Source: an uncultured Clostridia bacterium (lineage in GTDB: Bacteria; Bacillota; Clostridia; Oscillospirales; Ruminococcaceae). Taken from it: DNA of 8,077 nucleotides. The translations under genes were made by a program, and so were the position numbers. This document shows, one piece after another, positions 6,308 to 8,077 of this stretch. The notes beneath the pieces are model-generated. The model saw only the letters and a program-made list of their open reading frames with translations, did no database searches and was not told where the DNA came from. Each line of letters opens with the position of its first letter. Position 1 is the first letter of the stretch. The DNA lies in contig CANQZS010000081.1 of assembly GCA_947628385.1 (NCBI GenBank), positions 1-8,077 of the forward strand, given 5' to 3'.

Positions 6308-6966
6308 CCTTTTTTAAGCTTATCCGAAAACAGGTTTCCGGCAAGGAACGCAAACATACTCAGCAATGCGGTTATGATAACTACCGGAACTGCGCCTATC
6401 TTGAACAGTTCCCCTATCTCGCCCGCCGGAGTTATAAACATTATATTGAAAAATTCGGATAAGACATACATAACAATGCTCATTCTGCATATTTCCGGAC
6501 CGTTATTCGACAGATATATCTCAATAATCGGCAGGAACCAGAACAGCGCCGTAAATACCATAAATCCCCATTTATTTCTTGCTCCGCTGATAAGCGAAAG
6601 CGAGATCCACATAAACAGGCATATTATGAACACTGCCGTTTTATAAAGCTGTGTGAAGCTTTCCGGCATACTTTTTTCATAGCAAAGCACTCCGGCTGCG
6701 AATGTTATCATAAACAGTATGAACATATTCTCGCAAAGGCTGTACCTTGATGATCCGGAATGTTTTCCGCTATGCTTATGTCCCTTATGATGATGCTCCT
6801 CCTGACCATCTTCATGATGATGTTCATGGTGATGCTCATGATGTCCCTCGTGACCCTCGCCGTGGTGGTGTTCGTGGTGATGTTCATGATGCTCCTCTTG
6901 GTGAAGCTCCTCGGCAGGGATCTCTTTTTTATCTTCGATTTTATCGGTATTTTTCTCATTATCCAT
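6292..6966 (-). CDS. Multi-pass membrane protein with an N-terminal histidine-rich tail
   Basis: This 224-residue protein has two parts. The first ~75 residues are charged and soluble, and residues 22-69 contain 24 histidines among 48 positions, mostly as HHEHHHEHH-type runs with Glu and Gly. The rest is hydrophobic, with about four or five membrane segments (~79-96, ~110-128, ~133-152, ~162-180, ~190-212) and a short basic C-terminus. Lys/Arg just before the first segment suggests the histidine tail is cytoplasmic. Such tails bind Zn, Ni, Co or Cu in metal transporters and chaperones, but I see no cation diffusion facilitator, ZIP, NiCoT or P-type ATPase motif in the membrane part. The ATG at 6964-6966 has GGAG 9 bases upstream, and the gene begins 30 bases after the EpsG-like stop, so co-transcription is likely. 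Metal binding is inferred from composition; family unknown. Confidence 0.88.
   Translation of the reverse strand: MDNEKNTDKIEDKKEIPAEELHQEEHHEHHHEHHHGEGHEGHHEHHHEHHHEDGQEEHHHKGHKHSGKHSGSSRYSLCENMFILFMITFAAGVLCYEKSMPESFTQLYKTAVFIICLFMWISLSLISGARNKWGFMVFTALFWFLPIIEIYLSNNGPEICRMSIVMYVLSEFFNIMFITPAGEIGELFKIGAVPVVIITALLSMFAFLAGNLFSDKLKKGNYTF
6760..6903 (-). repeat. Low-complexity His/Glu codon repeat tract
   Basis: This is the stretch encoding the histidine-rich tail, dominated by CAT/CAC and GAA/GAG codons. Such tracts can change length by slippage. It also opens long meaningless frames on the other strand, which I left out. Confidence 0.7.
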
Positions 6967-6996
6967 ATCTTACAGCTCCTTTACAGCAGGATCGTT

Positions 6997-8077
6997 TCAG
7001 GAAAGTCCCTGAAGCTGATTTAGAAGATCCTGTTCAAACTGCTCCTCATCAAAAGACTCTGTTTCTTCCGTTTCTTCGGGAGCTTCCGTTTCAACATACT
7101 CACTGTCCGCAGCAGGCTCACTTCCAAGATCTTCACCGCCGTTTTCGGGATATTCCCCGCCGTCATCTTCAAGCCGGAGCTGTTCCTCAAGCCATTCCTC
7201 GTCCTCCTCGATCCATTCCTCCTCGTTGTCCTCTTCGGTTATTACCTGCTCGATGAATATGTCGTATGGTCTGTTTATCTGAGAAACATAAGGAACTACG
7301 CCGTTGTAATTTCCAAGCATAAGCATTACATACGAGCCCACAAAGAAGAGCGAAAGCACTCCCATTGAGCAAGCATTGAACACCTGTATGCGTTTTTTGC
7401 CATATGCTTCAAATTTTTCCGAAACGAATTCCGATATGACCTTAACAAGGTCGGGAACCATATATATAATAGGTGTGATGTATACTAAAATTGCAAATCT
7501 TGAAAGAACTGCGTGTCTCAGACCGATAGCTTCAAAAACCGTCGTATACATAAGGCAGTTCAGGTACACGGCATTTGCCTTGTTTTTGTCAATAAGTCTC
7601 TTCCTGAATACAAATGCGATAATGAAAAGTATCCCGAACATGATCGTAAACTTAGGTGAAAGACCCGCCATTGCCTCAATGCTCGTTTCGGGATCATAGC
7701 CCCTGTACATATAGAAATGGTCTATTGCCCAGTACATGAGCTTTCTGGAGATCATACAGAATATGACCGTTCCCGCCGTAATGACGCCAAGATATATGTA
7801 CCCGGGCTTTATTTTCAGCAGGAAATACAGCAGCAGCATAAGCAGCGCCGACCAGTGGAACACCGACGCGGATATTACAAGAACGAAAAATCTTATCGGC
7901 ATTTTCCTGTCAAAAAACTTCATTGCATATGCGACCAGCATTGCAGCCATTACCTGTCTCAGGAAGCACAGCGAATTGAAATATAATCCGAAGCAAAGAT
8001 ATGCCGCCGTGCTTATCCACGGACATGACGAATTTTTATATAAAAATTCGTCATGTCCGTGGATAAGCACGGCGGCA
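6997..8077 (-). CDS. EpsG-family membrane protein (Wzy-like polysaccharide polymerase), N-terminus missing, long acidic tail
   Basis: Partial gene whose frame is open to the window edge. Residue numbers count from an apparent GTG at 8068-8070 (357 residues), but bases beyond 8039 are the mirror arm of a palindrome, so genuine sequence probably begins near residue 12. The family call rests on the PW-S...SLCFLRQ block (17-39), the SVFHWSALL helix (69-77) and the late RFAILVYITPIIY segment (191-203), all typical of EpsG proteins, which are polytopic and act in exopolysaccharide synthesis. The FLRQ motif usually lies near residue 110-120, so roughly 80 residues are missing. After the last membrane segment (~235-252) comes a tail (279-348) with 35 Asp/Glu among 70 residues and one basic residue; I do not know this as part of the family. 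It is the first gene of the visible run, 30 bases before the histidine-rich gene. Confidence 0.85.
   Translation of the reverse strand, partial: AAVLIHGHDEFLYKNSSCPWISTAAYLCFGLYFNSLCFLRQVMAAMLVAYAMKFFDRKMPIRFFVLVISASVFHWSALLMLLLYFLLKIKPGYIYLGVITAGTVIFCMISRKLMYWAIDHFYMYRGYDPETSIEAMAGLSPKFTIMFGILFIIAFVFRKRLIDKNKANAVYLNCLMYTTVFEAIGLRHAVLSRFAILVYITPIIYMVPDLVKVISEFVSEKFEAYGKKRIQVFNACSMGVLSLFFVGSYVMLMLGNYNGVVPYVSQINRPYDIFIEQVITEEDNEEEWIEEDEEWLEEQLRLEDDGGEYPENGGEDLGSEPAADSEYVETEAPEETEETESFDEEQFEQDLLNQLQGLS
8002..8077. repeat. Perfect 76-base palindrome at the window edge (probable fold-back artefact)
   Basis: Bases 8002-8039 are exactly the reverse complement of 8040-8077, with no loop and no mismatch, and the second arm ends at the last base. 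The first arm encodes sensible EpsG-family sequence (KNSSCPWIS...); the second arm is only its mirror. Natural zero-loop inverted repeats of this length inside a coding region are unstable and rare, whereas contig ends and amplification chimeras often look like this. Confidence 0.9.

Noticed and set aside
6747..7256. Long plus-strand open frame of 169 codons
   Set aside because: It is the antisense shadow of the histidine-rich tract and the acidic tail. Its composition is odd, it has no ribosome site, and the minus-strand proteins are clearly coding.
8002..8077. Palindrome as a real terminator, origin or transposon end
   Set aside because: It lies inside a coding frame, has no loop or U-run, and stops exactly at the window edge, which fits an artefact better.

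Overview
The window reads as part of a low-to-mid GC Firmicutes chromosome, most likely a gut or rumen clostridium of the Ruminococcus/Oscillospiraceae type. The evidence is a PocR-type cytoplasmic hybrid kinase, an EpsG-family polysaccharide protein, a PASTA protein with a Thr/Pro-rich linker, strong AGGAGG-like ribosome sites and a sigma-A promoter. The genus is my inference from protein style, not a search result. All six genes I can support lie on the minus strand, so transcription runs from high to low coordinates. No tRNA, rRNA, CRISPR array, transposase or phage gene is visible.

In transcription order: (1) an EpsG-like membrane protein (6997 to the window edge), lacking its N-terminus and carrying a long acidic C-terminal tail; (2) a multi-pass membrane protein whose N-terminal tail is half histidine (6292-6966); (3) a small exported protein (5663-6253); (4) a pair of overlapping hairpins (5577-5649); (5) a membrane-anchored TPR/PASTA protein (4166-5530) whose C-terminal domain is homologous to the small exported protein; (6) a terminator (4125-4149); (7) a near-consensus promoter (4009-4037) for a two-gene signalling operon made of a double-receiver response regulator (3085-3930) and a PocR/HisKA/HATPase/REC/Hpt hybrid kinase (109-3060); (8) a cluster of short palindromes (1-91) beyond the kinase stop. 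The longest gene-free stretch is 3931-4165, and its contents are listed below.

The kinase and regulator form a self-contained cytoplasmic phosphorelay with no DNA-binding output in the window. The other four genes encode envelope proteins: a polysaccharide polymerase-like protein, a histidine-rich membrane protein, and two proteins that place the same unassigned ~130-residue domain outside the membrane, one free and one anchored. Whether the phosphorelay and the envelope genes work together is not shown by the sequence; the terminator and promoter between them argue for separate transcription.

The last 76 bases (8002-8077) are a perfect zero-loop palindrome reaching the window edge. It looks like a fold-back assembly or amplification artefact, and it makes the apparent start of the EpsG-like gene unreliable.
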